A stretch of DNA of 64,000 nt from Paraburkholderia sp. BL9I2N2 (GCF_004339745.1 NZ_SMGP01000002.1:992001-1056000); one strand, 5' to 3'; counted from the stretch's first letter, positions 1 through 9,574 are shown. Notes: generated by a model not told the origin, from the sequence alone. Made by a program: numbers and translations.

Positions 1-994
1 ATGCGTTATGCGCCAACTGGCTCGCCTGCTTCGCGTTGTCGGCGTTCTGCTTCACGGTCGCGGTGATCTGCTCCATGCTCGACGCGGTTTCGCCGAGCGC
101 GGTGGCCTGCTGCTCGGTACGGCGCGACAGGTCTGCATTGCCGGCGGCGATTTCGTTGGACACCGTCGAGATCAACGTTGCGCCGCCGCGAATCTGCGCG
201 ATCGCCTGCGCGAGGCGCTGCTGCATGCGCTGCATCGCGGCCAGCAGGCTGGTTTCGTCGCCGGCTTTCGTCTCCACCGTCACGTCGAGGTCGCCATCGG
301 CGATACGCGCGGCGATCTGCGCCGCGTACGCCGGTTCGCCGCCGAGTTGCCGCAAAATGCTGCGCAGAATCACGCCGATCACGAGCGACACCACCAGGCA
401 CAGCAGCAACGCGGCGCCCACATACTGGATGAGCGTCGTGTAGAACGCGGCGTCGATATCGTCGGTGAATACGCCGGTGACGATCGTCCAGTCCCACGGC
501 TTGTACAGCCGCACGTAGTTGATCTTTGGCGCCATTTCGTTGGAGCCCGGCTTCAGGAACTGCAAGTGGATGAAGCCTTCGCCTTCGCGCTGGGCCAGAT
601 CGGAGCCGTCCTTGAATACATGGCGGCCTTGCGGGTCGGTGAAGCCGCTCATGTCCTTGCCTTCGAGGTCGGCGCGCACGCCGTGCATCAGCACGCGGGC
701 ATGCGCGTCCTCGATCACGAGGTAGCCGCCTGCACCGTCGTAGCGCATGGCGCGCAGATCGGCCATCGCCGTGCGCTGCGCGTCGGCGAGCGGCATGGTG
801 CCCGCGGCGACCAGGCCGTTATAGCGATCGAGCACGCTGTACGCCACGCTGACCACGCTCTTCAGTTCCGCCTGGCGGTCGGCGATCATCGTGTCGCGTG
901 TTTTGAAAGCGCCCCACAGGCCGATTGCCAGAATTCCCATGCACATGACTGCTAGTGCAAGCCAAAGCCGCACCTTCAGGCGAAACCGTTCCAT
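1..994 (-). CDS. Methyl-accepting chemotaxis protein, C-terminal part beyond the window
   Basis: Chemoreceptor gene open at the left edge: about 331 residues are seen and the rest of the signalling domain is missing. The product starts with a short charged segment and a membrane helix (about residues 8-28), then a periplasmic single-Cache domain with the typical GYLVIED and KPWDWTIVTGVF blocks. A second membrane helix (about 190-210) follows, then a HAMP segment (ARIADGDLDV) and the start of the coiled-coil methylation region (RRTEQQATALGETASSMEQI). It should sense a small ligand outside the inner membrane and signal to CheA/CheW. The ATG at 994 follows a purine-rich stretch. The ligand cannot be told from sequence. 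Confidence 0.95.
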   Translation of the reverse strand, partial: MERFRLKVRLWLALAVMCMGILAIGLWGAFKTRDTMIADRQAELKSVVSVAYSVLDRYNGLVAAGTMPLADAQRTAMADLRAMRYDGAGGYLVIEDAHARVLMHGVRADLEGKDMSGFTDPQGRHVFKDGSDLAQREGEGFIHLQFLKPGSNEMAPKINYVRLYKPWDWTIVTGVFTDDIDAAFYTTLIQYVGAALLLCLVVSLVIGVILRSILRQLGGEPAYAAQIAARIADGDLDVTVETKAGDETSLLAAMQRMQQRLAQAIAQIRGGATLISTVSNEIAAGNADLSRRTEQQATALGETASSMEQITATVKQNADNAKQASQLAHNA

Positions 995-1250
995 CTCCGT
1001 ATCCCTTGTACTTGTCGTCGACGCGCCGCCTCGCGGCGGACGCCGCGGCGGTTCATGTCACTCTTTGGATTAACGGCGGAGCGGGGGAAAACTTCAGGCT
1101 TTGCCGGTCGGCTTCGGACGCCGGGCCAGGACGTGGGTGTGGCAGGCTCCGGCCAGAGCGCGAACCCGGCTGGCTCTGTTTACTAAGAGACACGCGCGCG
1201 GCGGCGCCCTTCGCTTAATTTGATGTCGTACTTGCGGATCGGGCCGAGCC

Positions 1251-1790
1251 TCACTCGGCCGGCAGCGTCAGCGACGCAACTTCGCAGCGCGGCCATTGAC
1301 GCAACACGTCGGGCGCCAGCAACAACTTGGCGGCTCGCACGCCCGCGCCCATGACGATCTGGGTCCGCTCCATGACGGCGGCATCGACGAGAATGCGCCA
1401 GTCGTCCGGCAAGCCGAAAGCCGTGATGCCGCCGAACTCCATGCCGCTGTGCTCCACCGCCGCTTCCCGCTTGGCGAACGAAAGCCGCTGCGCGCCCAGC
1501 GCCGCTTTCACCGCGCCGTTGATGTCGAGTCGCAGCGAACCCAGCGAGACCACCGCCGCGTAATGCTCGCCGCCCTCTTTCTTGTAGCGGATCACGATCG
1601 TGTTCGCGCAGTCTTCCAGACCGAAGCCGTAGCGCGCGCTGAATGCGGCGGTATCCGACGCGTCGTCGGTGACGGAGAAAACCGTTACGCCATGCGCCGG
1701 CAATTGCTCGACCACATGCGCAGGCAAATGCGCGCCCAGTTGTTCCGCTGCAATGACGTCCAGCCGCTGTACGAGTTCGTGCGAGTGCAT
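1251..1790 (-). CDS. YbaK/EbsC-family aminoacyl-tRNA editing protein
   Basis: 179-residue free-standing editing domain of the YbaK/ProX type, which hydrolyses mischarged aminoacyl-tRNAs such as Cys-tRNA(Pro) or Ala-tRNA(Pro). The fold-typical blocks are present: the VIRYKK strand, the VVSLGSLRLDI strand, and the C-terminal EFGGITAFGLP and RTQIVMGAG motifs around the substrate pocket. The reading frame is open 72 bases further upstream, but that part is basic and unlike the family, so the ATG at 1790 (MHSHELVQ) is preferred; no strong ribosome site marks either start. It stands alone, divergent from the YihY gene. The exact tRNA substrate is not resolved. Confidence 0.8.
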   Translation of the reverse strand: MHSHELVQRLDVIAAEQLGAHLPAHVVEQLPAHGVTVFSVTDDASDTAAFSARYGFGLEDCANTIVIRYKKEGGEHYAAVVSLGSLRLDINGAVKAALGAQRLSFAKREAAVEHSGMEFGGITAFGLPDDWRILVDAAVMERTQIVMGAGVRAAKLLLAPDVLRQWPRCEVASLTLPAE

Positions 1791-2027
1791 AGTGAGCAAT
1801 AGTGTAGGAGGATCCCTCGGCATTCTAACGGCACTCTTCGCCCGAGGTGCGCCGCCCGGCACGCAGGCGGCGCGCGCCGGTCACGCTTGTTATAGTGACA
1901 GGCACAAGGTTTGCGAAAGGCTTTGACGTGAAGACCGTGGCTAAGCTTCTTGAACAGTCAGCCCCCGGTCCGCACCCGCCACCTCGTCTTGCCCGCGCGG
2001 CGCCAGCACCCATTGGGAAACACGACC

Positions 2028-3359
2028 ATGGACATCGACACGCTTTCCGCCGAGAACCTCCAACTGGTGGCCCGCAAGCAGGCCAACTGGGCCATCGGCG
2101 CCTTCAAGCAGTTCTCCGAAGACCGCTGCGCGGCGATGGCGGCCAGCATCGCCTTCTATGCCGCGTTCTCGCTCGCGCCCACGCTGGTCATGGTGATCGC
2201 CGTGGCCGGCTGGTTCTTCGGCGCCGAAGCCGCGCGCGGCGAGTTGTTCGACCACATTCACGGCTTGCTCGGCGATCAGGCCGCCGCGGGCGTGCAAACC
2301 ATTGTCGAGAACGCCCATCACAGCGGCAGCGCCGGCGGCGTAGCAGCGATCATTTCGCTCGCGACACTGGTGATCGGCGCTTCGGCCACCTTCTCGTCGC
2401 TCAACAGCGCACTCAATATAGTGTGGCCGTACACGGGGCCGCGCTCGTCGAGCGTGATCGCGCTGGTGCGCGTGCGCCTGATCTCGTTCGGGCTGGTGCT
2501 GGGCGTGGCGTTCCTGCTGATCGTGTCGCTGGTGCTCGATACGGTCATTACCTTCATCGGCAAATGGCTGTGGGGCGACTCGCCGTATGTCGTGATCGGC
2601 AATCTTATGCAACTCGGCGTCGGTCTGCTCGTGCTGGCGTTCGCCTTCGCCGGCTTGCTCAAGTTCCTGCCGGATGCCCGCGTGCGCTGGCGGGATGCGC
2701 TCGTCGGCGGGATAGTCGCGGCCGTGCTGTTTTCGGCGGGCAAGAAGCTGTTCGCGCTGTATCTCGCGCACGCCGGCATGGCCACCTCGTTCGGCGCAGC
2801 CGGCTCGCTCGCCGTGCTGCTGATGTGGCTGTACTTCTCCGCCGCCGTGCTGCTGCTCGGCGCGGAATTTTCGGCGGCGCGCGGGCGCATGCACGATCCG
2901 CGTGGCGGCTGGGGCATGCAGGACGACACGCCGCCCGGCAGCCGCGCCAAGCTCGCCTCGGTTCTGGCGGCATCGACGATGGCGGCGGATGCCGTGCCGC
3001 ACGCCGACGCGGAACCGGACGGACGCACCGCTTTGGGCGACGCCGCGCTCGCCCCCGCGATGCGCGACGCAAAGGCGGGCGCACTCAGCGGCGCAGCGCC
3101 GGTGGGGACTTTCCGGGTGCAATCCGGAAACAGGCCGTCGGCGCGAGCGACGGCGCTCAAGGTCGGCCGCACGGTCGTGCTGGCCGAAGCGCAAGCGACG
3201 CGCATCGCGGCCGTCACGCTCATCGAGGCGAGCCGCAAAGCCGTTGCGGCTGATCGCTACGTGAGGCGCCATCCGTGGACGTCGGTGCTATTCGCGGCGA
3301 CCGCCGGGCTCGCCGCGGCAATGGTCGCGTGCCGAAATACCGACGACAGCAACCACTAA
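2028..3359 (+). CDS. YihY/BrkB family inner-membrane protein
   Basis: 443 residues, an integral membrane protein of the YihY/virulence factor BrkB family (formerly annotated as ribonuclease BN). The N-terminal FKQFSEDRCAAMAASIAFYA block and the hydrophobic segments over residues 30-290 fit the six-helix family core; the LYFSAAVLLLGAEF block closes it. After about residue 300 there is a long Ala/Arg-rich hydrophilic tail, then a final hydrophobic segment near residue 425 (SVLFAATAGLAAAMVA). The ATG at 2028 is chosen because the 26 codons upstream in frame start with TTG and encode non-family sequence. The molecular function of the family is not established. Confidence 0.88.
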   Translation: MDIDTLSAENLQLVARKQANWAIGAFKQFSEDRCAAMAASIAFYAAFSLAPTLVMVIAVAGWFFGAEAARGELFDHIHGLLGDQAAAGVQTIVENAHHSGSAGGVAAIISLATLVIGASATFSSLNSALNIVWPYTGPRSSSVIALVRVRLISFGLVLGVAFLLIVSLVLDTVITFIGKWLWGDSPYVVIGNLMQLGVGLLVLAFAFAGLLKFLPDARVRWRDALVGGIVAAVLFSAGKKLFALYLAHAGMATSFGAAGSLAVLLMWLYFSAAVLLLGAEFSAARGRMHDPRGGWGMQDDTPPGSRAKLASVLAASTMAADAVPHADAEPDGRTALGDAALAPAMRDAKAGALSGAAPVGTFRVQSGNRPSARATALKVGRTVVLAEAQATRIAAVTLIEASRKAVAADRYVRRHPWTSVLFAATAGLAAAMVACRNTDDSNH

Positions 3360-3775
3360 ATCGCAAGTTGCAACCAGGCCAGTTACCAGGGCTGCACCCG
3401 TCAGCCCGGACGGTAGCACCTGCTCACAGCGCCGAAACCCTGTCTAGCCGCGTCGTCACGCGAATCCGTCTCGATTTTTATGGAAACGCTACAAAACGGG
3501 CAGAAAACTTAGACGACTTCATTACAAAATCCATTCAAATCAGTGTCGAAAGTACACGTATTGGAGCAGTCACTGTCAACAAAACAACAATAATGCTGAG
3601 TCAATGAATAAATGTTGCGGAAACAGAAATAATCGTTAACGCGCTTTAAATACAAGGCTTTGCGTGGTTTGTCAGTTTTTGGAGACACTCTTTTTTTTCC
3701 AGTTCTTGCCAATTGACCCTCTGAGCTATTCTCCTTTCCGCAACAAAGAAACTAATCATCTGCGTGGAGAAATGG
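3360..3775 (+). promoter_or_regulatory. Intergenic region and 5' leader of the porin gene
   Basis: 416 bases with no credible gene. The second half is clearly richer in A and T than the flanks and holds the porin promoter and a long untranslated leader. The ribosome site GGAGA lies just before the porin ATG at 3776. Porin leaders are common targets of OmpR-type regulators and small RNAs, but I could not assign a specific site. Confidence 0.45.
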
Positions 3776-4957
3776 ATGAAACGAATCGCACTGTCTACCC
3801 TCTCGCTGGCGCTGCTCGGCGTCACTGGCGTGGCACATGCTCAAAGCAGCGTAACTCTGTACGGCTTGATCGACGAATCGATCCAGTACGTTCACAACAC
3901 GGTGGATTCCGCTGGCCAGAACAAGAACCTGGTAGCCATGTTCGCCGGCAACCTTCAAGGTGACCGTTTCGGCTTGAAGGGCACGGAAGACCTGGGCGGT
4001 GGCCTGAAGGCAATCTTCCAGTTGGAAAACGGCTTTGACGTGAACAGCGGCAAGCTGGGTCAAGGCGGCCGGATGTTCGGTCGTCAAGCGTTCGTGGGCC
4101 TGACGGGCGATCAATGGGGTACGGTCACGCTGGGTCGTCAGTACGACCCGCTGGTCGATCTGGTCCAGCCGCTGACGGCTGACAACTACTTCGGTTCCAC
4201 CTTCACCACGCCGGGCGACGTCGACAACAACGACAACTCCTCGCGCACGAACAACGCCATCAAGTACACCTCGCCGGTGTGGGGCGGCTTCCAGTTCGAA
4301 GGCATGTACGCTCTGGGCGGCGTGGCTGGCGCAACGGGTTCGGGCCAAACGTGGTCGGGTGCGGCAACGTACGCAACGGGTCCGTTCAGCGTCGCTGCCG
4401 GTTACTTCCGCGCAGACAACGGCAACACGCTGGCTAGCCGCACGGCGGCAGGCTCGGTGGGCTGGAACGGCAGCACGTCGGACGGCACGTTCGACAACCA
4501 GGTCAACGGCGCATACGCCGCGGCCAAGTCGATCGGCATCGCTTCGGTCGCTTTGCAATACGTCGCAGGCCCGTTCACGGCTAACCTGCGTTACAGCAAC
4601 GCACAGTACAAGCCGGATGCGAATTCGGGCTTCGGTTCGACCGAGAAGTACAACATCGGCGGCGCATACCTGGGTTACCAGGCAACGCCGGCAATGCTGG
4701 TTGGCGTGGGCTACATCTACACCAAGGCTAGCGGCGATTCGAGCGCAACGTATCACCAGGTTTCCCTGGGCGGCGACTACAACCTGTCGAAGCGCACGGA
4801 CATCTACCTGGTCGGCGCATATCAGCACGCAAGCGGCCAGCAACGCACGTCGGCCGGCACGCTGGTCGATGCAGGCGCAGCAATCGGTTCGTATAGCTAC
4901 AACTCGGCTTCCAGCTCGCAAGAGATGGTCAGCCTGGGCATCCGCCACAAGTTCTAA
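3776..4957 (+). CDS. Gram-negative trimeric porin (Burkholderia OmpC-like)
   Basis: 393-residue general porin of the outer membrane, forming a 16-strand trimeric channel for small solutes. The N-terminus is a clear signal peptide (MKRIALSTLSLALLG, cleaved after AHA) followed by the mature start QSSVTLYGLID. Family blocks include the GDRFGLKGTEDLGGGLKAIF strand pair, the loop-3 region beginning RQAFVGLTGDQWGTVTLGRQ, and the last strand ending SLGIRHKF with terminal Phe for BAM recognition. The ATG at 3776 has GGAGA upstream; an overlapping ATG at 3772 is out of frame. The gene is monocistronic with its own terminator. Codon use is strongly biased, as expected for a highly expressed gene. Confidence 0.95.
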   Translation: MKRIALSTLSLALLGVTGVAHAQSSVTLYGLIDESIQYVHNTVDSAGQNKNLVAMFAGNLQGDRFGLKGTEDLGGGLKAIFQLENGFDVNSGKLGQGGRMFGRQAFVGLTGDQWGTVTLGRQYDPLVDLVQPLTADNYFGSTFTTPGDVDNNDNSSRTNNAIKYTSPVWGGFQFEGMYALGGVAGATGSGQTWSGAATYATGPFSVAAGYFRADNGNTLASRTAAGSVGWNGSTSDGTFDNQVNGAYAAAKSIGIASVALQYVAGPFTANLRYSNAQYKPDANSGFGSTEKYNIGGAYLGYQATPAMLVGVGYIYTKASGDSSATYHQVSLGGDYNLSKRTDIYLVGAYQHASGQQRTSAGTLVDAGAAIGSYSYNSASSSQEMVSLGIRHKF

Positions 4958-4997
4958 TCGAACTTTGACGGACTGCTGAAGCAACACGCAGTTGAAG

Positions 4998-5035
4998 ACC
5001 AGCCACGGGCGAGAAGCCCATGGCTGGTTTTTTTT
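4998..5035 (+). terminator. Rho-independent terminator of the porin gene
   Basis: A 13-bp stem with one mismatch (ACCAGCCACGGGC pairing with GCCCATGGCTGGT), loop GAGAA, then a run of eight T. It lies 41 bases after the porin stop codon. Confidence 0.93.
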
Positions 5036-5073
5036 CGTCCTGAGTTCTTTGCTTCTTCGGGACGACACAAATG

Positions 5074-5110
5074 AAAAAGGCCGTCAGCAAGCCTGATTCA
5101 GGCTGGCGAC
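5074..5110 (-). terminator. Probable terminator of the Anbu operon
   Basis: Read on the minus strand, an AGCCTGA/TCAGGCT hairpin with weaker outer pairing is followed by GGCCTTTTT, about 75 bases after the stop of the Anbu gene. It faces the porin terminator, so the two convergent units are separated. Confidence 0.6.
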
Positions 5111-5185
5111 AACCTTTGGTGTGATGCCTCGCGCGCTCGAAGCGCCGGAGCGCTGAAGCAAGCAAGCGCGGATACGCCGCTCAGC

Positions 5186-6058
5186 CTACTTTCGCTGCGC
5201 CTTACCCCGCTCAGCCTGCGCCAACGTCTGCGCGGGCTTCGCATCGAGTTCATGCTCGATGCCGTCAGCGCCCACCGGCGCGCGATGCAGCACCAGCGCC
5301 CGCTCCCGCTGCAACAGCGGCACATTCGGCGATTCCTGCCAGTCCGGATCGGGGATCTCGCCGAACACCTGGCGCAACCGCTCGCCCCAGGTGCGGTGAA
5401 TCATCTCGAAGTAGGTATTGTCGTGATCGATCGAGACGAAGCGCGTGACGCGCAGCGTGTCCTTTTGATAAACCAGCAGATCGAGCGGCAAGCCGACCGA
5501 CAGGTTCGAGCGCAGCGTCGAATCCATGGAGATCAGCGCGCACTTGGCGGCTTCGTCGAGCGGCGTGGACGGCGTCAGCACGCGGTCGATGATCGGCTTG
5601 CCGTACTTGGCCTCGCCGATCTGGAAATACGGATTCACCGCCGACGCCTCGATGAAATTGCCCGCCGCGTAGATCATGAACAGGCGCGGCCGGTTGCCCG
5701 CGATCTGCCCGCCGAGAATGAAGCTGCAATTGAAGTCGACGCCGAATTCCTGCAGCGCCTCCGCCTCGCGCTGATGCACGCAGCGCACCGCGCGGCCGAT
5801 CACGCGGGCCGCGTCGGCCATGGTAGGCGCGCTCCAGAGCGTGGGCTGGGAAGGATCCGTGGGCTCGGACAACTCGTGCAGCACCGCCTGGGTGAGCGAC
5901 AGATTGCCCGCGCCCAGCAGCGTGAGCATGCGCTCGCCCGGCAGCTCGAACACCGACATCTTGCGCGCGGTGCTGATGTGATCGACGCCCGCATTGGTGC
6001 GCGTGTCCGAGAGGAACACGAGACCGTCGTCGACGGACATCGCTACACAGTAAGTCAT
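5186..6058 (-). CDS. Anbu, proteasome-like Ntn hydrolase
   Basis: 290 residues, a bacterial proteasome-beta-like protein of the Anbu family. After removal of Met the N-terminus begins TYCVAMSVDDGLVFLSDTRT, giving the N-terminal-nucleophile pattern Thr1, Asp17 (SDTRTNAG) and Lys32 (TARKMSVF). A short open extension upstream is ignored because Thr must be at position 2; the ATG at 6058 gives exactly that. It is the last gene of a four-gene minus-strand operon with transglutaminase, alpha-E and ATP-grasp proteins, the classic Anbu neighbourhood. Anbu is related to HslV and forms ring or helical assemblies; its natural substrate is unsettled. The link to its neighbours is inferred from conserved context. 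Confidence 0.93.
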   Translation of the reverse strand: MTYCVAMSVDDGLVFLSDTRTNAGVDHISTARKMSVFELPGERMLTLLGAGNLSLTQAVLHELSEPTDPSQPTLWSAPTMADAARVIGRAVRCVHQREAEALQEFGVDFNCSFILGGQIAGNRPRLFMIYAAGNFIEASAVNPYFQIGEAKYGKPIIDRVLTPSTPLDEAAKCALISMDSTLRSNLSVGLPLDLLVYQKDTLRVTRFVSIDHDNTYFEMIHRTWGERLRQVFGEIPDPDWQESPNVPLLQRERALVLHRAPVGADGIEHELDAKPAQTLAQAERGKAQRK

Positions 6059-6234
6059 AAGGAAAGGTACCCGCAAAAAACAACTGAACGCCGCTATTGT
6101 AATGCGGCGCGCATGCGCCTCTATCGTGCTTTGTTCCTGTTTATCGGCCTTTGCGGGCCTCAGCTGAATAGATATGAGGGCTGGCGCGCGCTCGCGCCTC
6201 CAGGCCCGCTCCGCGGACCGCCCTCCTTCTGCGT

Positions 6235-7035
6235 CTATTGTGACAGCTGCGAGCTGACCGTAACGGACACTTTGAGCTGTTCTTCCAGCCCGCCGATACG
6301 CCGGCCGCGCACCGGAGCAGCCGCTTCATAGTCTCGCGCGACGGCGAGGCGGCAGTAGATTTCGCTGGCAAACGCGGCATGCGTGACGTCGATGGAAATC
6401 CAGCCCTTGCCTTCGAGCCACACGTCCACCCACGCATGGCTCGCGCCGTGCGTCACCTCGCCGGGTTCGATATAGCCGCTCACGTAGCGCGCCGGGATGC
6501 CGCGCGCGCGGCAGCACGCGAGCATCAGATGCGCGTGGTCCTGGCACACGCCGTTGCCGAGCGCGAGCGCCTGGGCGGCCGTGCTGGTGACTTCGGTAAT
6601 GCCGGGGTTGTACTTCACGCGCTGCAGGATCTGCTCGGACAGCGCGATCAGATTCGCCGAGCTCGTCAGGTTCGGCACCGATTCGGCCAGTTCACGGACC
6701 GCGCCATCGGCCTCGGTCAGCCGCGTGGAGCAGGTGAAATGCTCGAGCGGAATCGGGCCGACGGCGTCGGGCAAATGACCGTCGATCAGCGGAATCGTGT
6801 CCACTTCGCCGGCCACGTGCAGGCGAATCTCGCTATGCGGCTTGTTGATGACCAGCGTGTGCAGCACGTTGCCGTAGGCGTCGAAGGTCGCGTCGAGCTT
6901 GCCCGGCGCGTCGATGCTCCAGCGCCGCACGACCTGCGAGGCGCCGCTCGCCGGCGTCAGACGCAGTTGCTGGATCGAATAATGGACAGTCGCTTCGTAG
7001 CGATAGGACGTGTCGTGGCGGATCGTCAGGTACAT
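6235..7035 (-). CDS. Transglutaminase-like cysteine protease (Anbu operon)
   Basis: 266 residues. An N-terminal bacterial transglutaminase-associated beta domain (YLTIRHDTSYRYEATVHYSI) precedes a transglutaminase-like papain-fold domain. The catalytic triad is visible: Cys in ALGNGVCQDHAHLML, His in GASHAWVDVWLEG and Asp in GWISIDVTH. No signal peptide, so it probably acts in the cytoplasm. It lies 12 bases after the alpha-E gene and upstream of Anbu, implying cotranscription. Family members are thought to be peptidases or amide-forming enzymes working with the ATP-grasp partner; the actual reaction is unknown. A paralogue near 54 kb is frameshifted. Confidence 0.92.
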   Translation of the reverse strand: MYLTIRHDTSYRYEATVHYSIQQLRLTPASGASQVVRRWSIDAPGKLDATFDAYGNVLHTLVINKPHSEIRLHVAGEVDTIPLIDGHLPDAVGPIPLEHFTCSTRLTEADGAVRELAESVPNLTSSANLIALSEQILQRVKYNPGITEVTSTAAQALALGNGVCQDHAHLMLACCRARGIPARYVSGYIEPGEVTHGASHAWVDVWLEGKGWISIDVTHAAFASEIYCRLAVARDYEAAAPVRGRRIGGLEEQLKVSVTVSSQLSQ

Positions 7036-7047
7036 AAAAGAACTCCG

Positions 7048-7998
7048 TCAGGCGACTGGCAACATCAGATAGGTACGCGCAACCAGATTGCCCAGCTCAA
7101 ACACGCGAGCGAGGAACTGTGTCAGATAGGCGTGCAGGCCGGCTTCGAAAATCTGCCGGATGTCGGAGTACACGAGTTCGGCGCGCAGCTTGCCGGCGAA
7201 CCGTTCGCACTGGTTGGAGCCCGATGTGCGCAGCATCGCCAGATTCACGCAGACGCCTTCGAGCGACGCCAGCAGCGAACGCGGCATCTGCTGATTCAGG
7301 ATCATCAGTTCGACCACGCGCGCCGGCGTGACGACGTCGCGATACACCTTGCGATAGATCTCCAGCGCCGACACCGAGCTCAGAATCGAGGTCCAGTAAT
7401 AGAAGTCTTCGAGCTGGCGCGCGGCGTCGCGTGAATTCGGTTCGACGTCGGCAAAGCGCACGTCGAGAATCCGCGCGGTGTTGTCGGCGCGTTCGAGAAA
7501 GGTGCCCAACTGTGTGAAGAAGAACGCGTCGTCCTGCAGCGCGGTGCCGATCGTCACGCCGCGCGACAGATGCGAGCGGAACTTGACCCATTCGAACAAC
7601 GCGCCCGGATTGCTCGCGGCCTGGCCGGACGAAGCGCGCTCATTGAATTCGAGCCACGTATCGTTGATGGTTTCCCACCACTCGGTCGTCAGCGTGCCGC
7701 GCACGGCGCGGGCATTTTCGCGCGCGGCCTGCAGACACGAATGAATACTCGACGGATTGGTCGCATCGGCCACCATGAAATCGAGCACGTGTTCGCGGGT
7801 CGGTTCGTCGTAGCGCTGCGCGAACGCGGTTTCGAGTTCGGAGATGCGCAGCACCGAGCGTTGCGCGCGCGCCTCCTGGTCGGGCGTCTGCGGCAACAGC
7901 AGCGCCTTCAGGTTGATATCGAGCATGCGGGCGGTGTTCTCCGCGCGCTCCATGTAGCGGGCCATCCAGAAAAGGTGATCGGCGGTTCGGCTTAGCAT
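7048..7998 (-). CDS. Alpha-E domain protein (DUF403)
   Basis: 316-residue, almost entirely alpha-helical protein of the alpha-E family. The diagnostic N-terminal block MLSRTADHLFWMARYMERAE is present, as is the repeated LERADNTARILDVRF motif near residue 170. Such proteins nearly always accompany a circularly permuted ATP-grasp enzyme and a transglutaminase, as here. Function is not established; a role as helical partner or in binding the product of the ATP-grasp enzyme is inference. The same domain is fused to the C-terminus of the ATP-grasp protein at 54550-57186. Confidence 0.92.
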   Translation of the reverse strand: MLSRTADHLFWMARYMERAENTARMLDINLKALLLPQTPDQEARAQRSVLRISELETAFAQRYDEPTREHVLDFMVADATNPSSIHSCLQAARENARAVRGTLTTEWWETINDTWLEFNERASSGQAASNPGALFEWVKFRSHLSRGVTIGTALQDDAFFFTQLGTFLERADNTARILDVRFADVEPNSRDAARQLEDFYYWTSILSSVSALEIYRKVYRDVVTPARVVELMILNQQMPRSLLASLEGVCVNLAMLRTSGSNQCERFAGKLRAELVYSDIRQIFEAGLHAYLTQFLARVFELGNLVARTYLMLPVA

Positions 7999-8164
7999 GA
8001 CGGCGTTCCGTATCTGATGACGCGAGGCCTCGTCGAAGTAAAAGGCTCGCGCTGGTTATCCGTGTGCGCCGGTGGCGTGCGAGTCGCGTATCGCGTGCTG
8101 CCCCGGCGCGTTGGGTTGCAGGCGCGGTTGCGTGAAGCCTGGGCAACCGCGAACGGCAACCGCG

Positions 8165-9574
8165 TCAGTCGACCATCCACGTATCTTTGGTCCCGCCTCC
8201 CTGCGACGAATTGACGACCAGCGATCCCTCCTGCAGGGCTACGCGCGTGAGTCCGCCGGCGACCATCGTGACGGTCTTGCCGGACAGCACGAACGGACGC
8301 AAGTCGATATGGCGCGGCGCGATGCCGGCTTCGACAAAGGTCGGACACGCGGAAAGCGCCAGCGTGGGCTGTGCGATGTACCCCGCCGGACGCGCGATCA
8401 AGCGCTCACGGAATGCTTCGATTTCGGCTTTCGTCGAAGCCGGTCCGACGAGCATGCCGTAGCCGCCCGCGCCGTGCACTTCCTTGACGACCAGCTCCGG
8501 CAAATGCGCGAGCGTGTACGCCAGATCATCCGGCTTGCGGCACTGGAACGTGGGCACGTTATTGAGGATCGGCTTCTCGCCGAGGTAAAACTCGATCATT
8601 TCCGGCACGTACGGATAGATCGATTTGTCGTCGGCGATGCCGGTGCCCATCGCATTCGCGAGCGCCACGCGGCCGGCGCGATACGCGGTCAGCAGACCCG
8701 GCACGCCGAGCGCCGAGTCGTTACGGAAGGCAAGCGGATCGAGAAAATCGTCGTCGACGCGGCGGTAGATCACATCGACGCGCTTCGGCCCCTGGGTGGT
8801 GCGCATGAACACATAGTTGTCGTCGACGAACAGATCCTTACCTTCCACCAGTTCCACGCCCATCTGCTGCGCGAGGAAGGTGTGCTCGAAATACGCGGAG
8901 TTGTACATGCCCGGCGTGAGCACCACCACGACCGGATCGTCGACGCCTTCCGGCGCGACCGAGCGCAGCGTATCGAGCAATAGATCGGGATAATGCGCGA
9001 CCGGCGCAATGCGGTTCTGCACGAACAGTTCGGGGAAAAGCCGCATCATCATCTTGCGGTTTTCGAGCATATAGGAGACGCCCGACGGCACCCGCAGGTT
9101 GTCTTCGAGCACGTAGAACTCGCCTTCGTCGCCCGCGCGCACCACGTCGACGCCGGCGATATGCGCGTAAACACCGAGCGGCACATTCACGCCCTGCATT
9201 TCAGGCCGGTATTGCGCGTTGGTATAGACCTGCTCGGCCGGCACGATACCGGCGCGCACGATATTGCGGTCGTGATAGACGTCGTGGATGAACAGATTGA
9301 GCGCCTGCACGCGCTGGCGCAAACCAGCCTCGAGCGTCTGCCATTCACCGCGCGGAATGATGCGCGGAATCAGGTCGAATGGGATCAGCCGCTCGGTGCC
9401 GGACAGGTCGCCGTTCACCGCGAAGGTGATGCCGACCCGGCGAAACAGCAGGTCGGCTTCCGCACGCTTGCGTGCAATCGCCTCGTTGCCCTGCTTCACC
9501 AGCCACCGCTCAAAGCGCGCGTAGTGTGGCCGCACGGCATCGTCATGATGACGCATCTCGTCATAGCATCGCAT
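8165..9574 (-). CDS. Circularly permuted type 2 ATP-grasp protein (DUF404/DUF407)
   Basis: 469 residues, first gene of the Anbu operon. The early block (GDLSGTERLIPFDLIPRIIP) and the central region with YVLEDNLRVPSGVSYMLENR, DLFVDDNYVFMRTT and VKEVHGAGGYGMLVGP are typical of circularly permuted ATP-grasp proteins, where the glycine-rich nucleotide-binding loop follows the metal-binding half. These are predicted ATP-dependent carboxylate-amine ligases that may join amino acids or make a peptide. The ATG at 9574 (MRCYDEM) is chosen; the frame is open to 9622 but the extra residues are not family-like. A 166-base gap separates it from the alpha-E gene, so an internal promoter is possible. Confidence 0.92.
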   Translation of the reverse strand: MRCYDEMRHHDDAVRPHYARFERWLVKQGNEAIARKRAEADLLFRRVGITFAVNGDLSGTERLIPFDLIPRIIPRGEWQTLEAGLRQRVQALNLFIHDVYHDRNIVRAGIVPAEQVYTNAQYRPEMQGVNVPLGVYAHIAGVDVVRAGDEGEFYVLEDNLRVPSGVSYMLENRKMMMRLFPELFVQNRIAPVAHYPDLLLDTLRSVAPEGVDDPVVVVLTPGMYNSAYFEHTFLAQQMGVELVEGKDLFVDDNYVFMRTTQGPKRVDVIYRRVDDDFLDPLAFRNDSALGVPGLLTAYRAGRVALANAMGTGIADDKSIYPYVPEMIEFYLGEKPILNNVPTFQCRKPDDLAYTLAHLPELVVKEVHGAGGYGMLVGPASTKAEIEAFRERLIARPAGYIAQPTLALSACPTFVEAGIAPRHIDLRPFVLSGKTVTMVAGGLTRVALQEGSLVVNSSQGGGTKDTWMVD

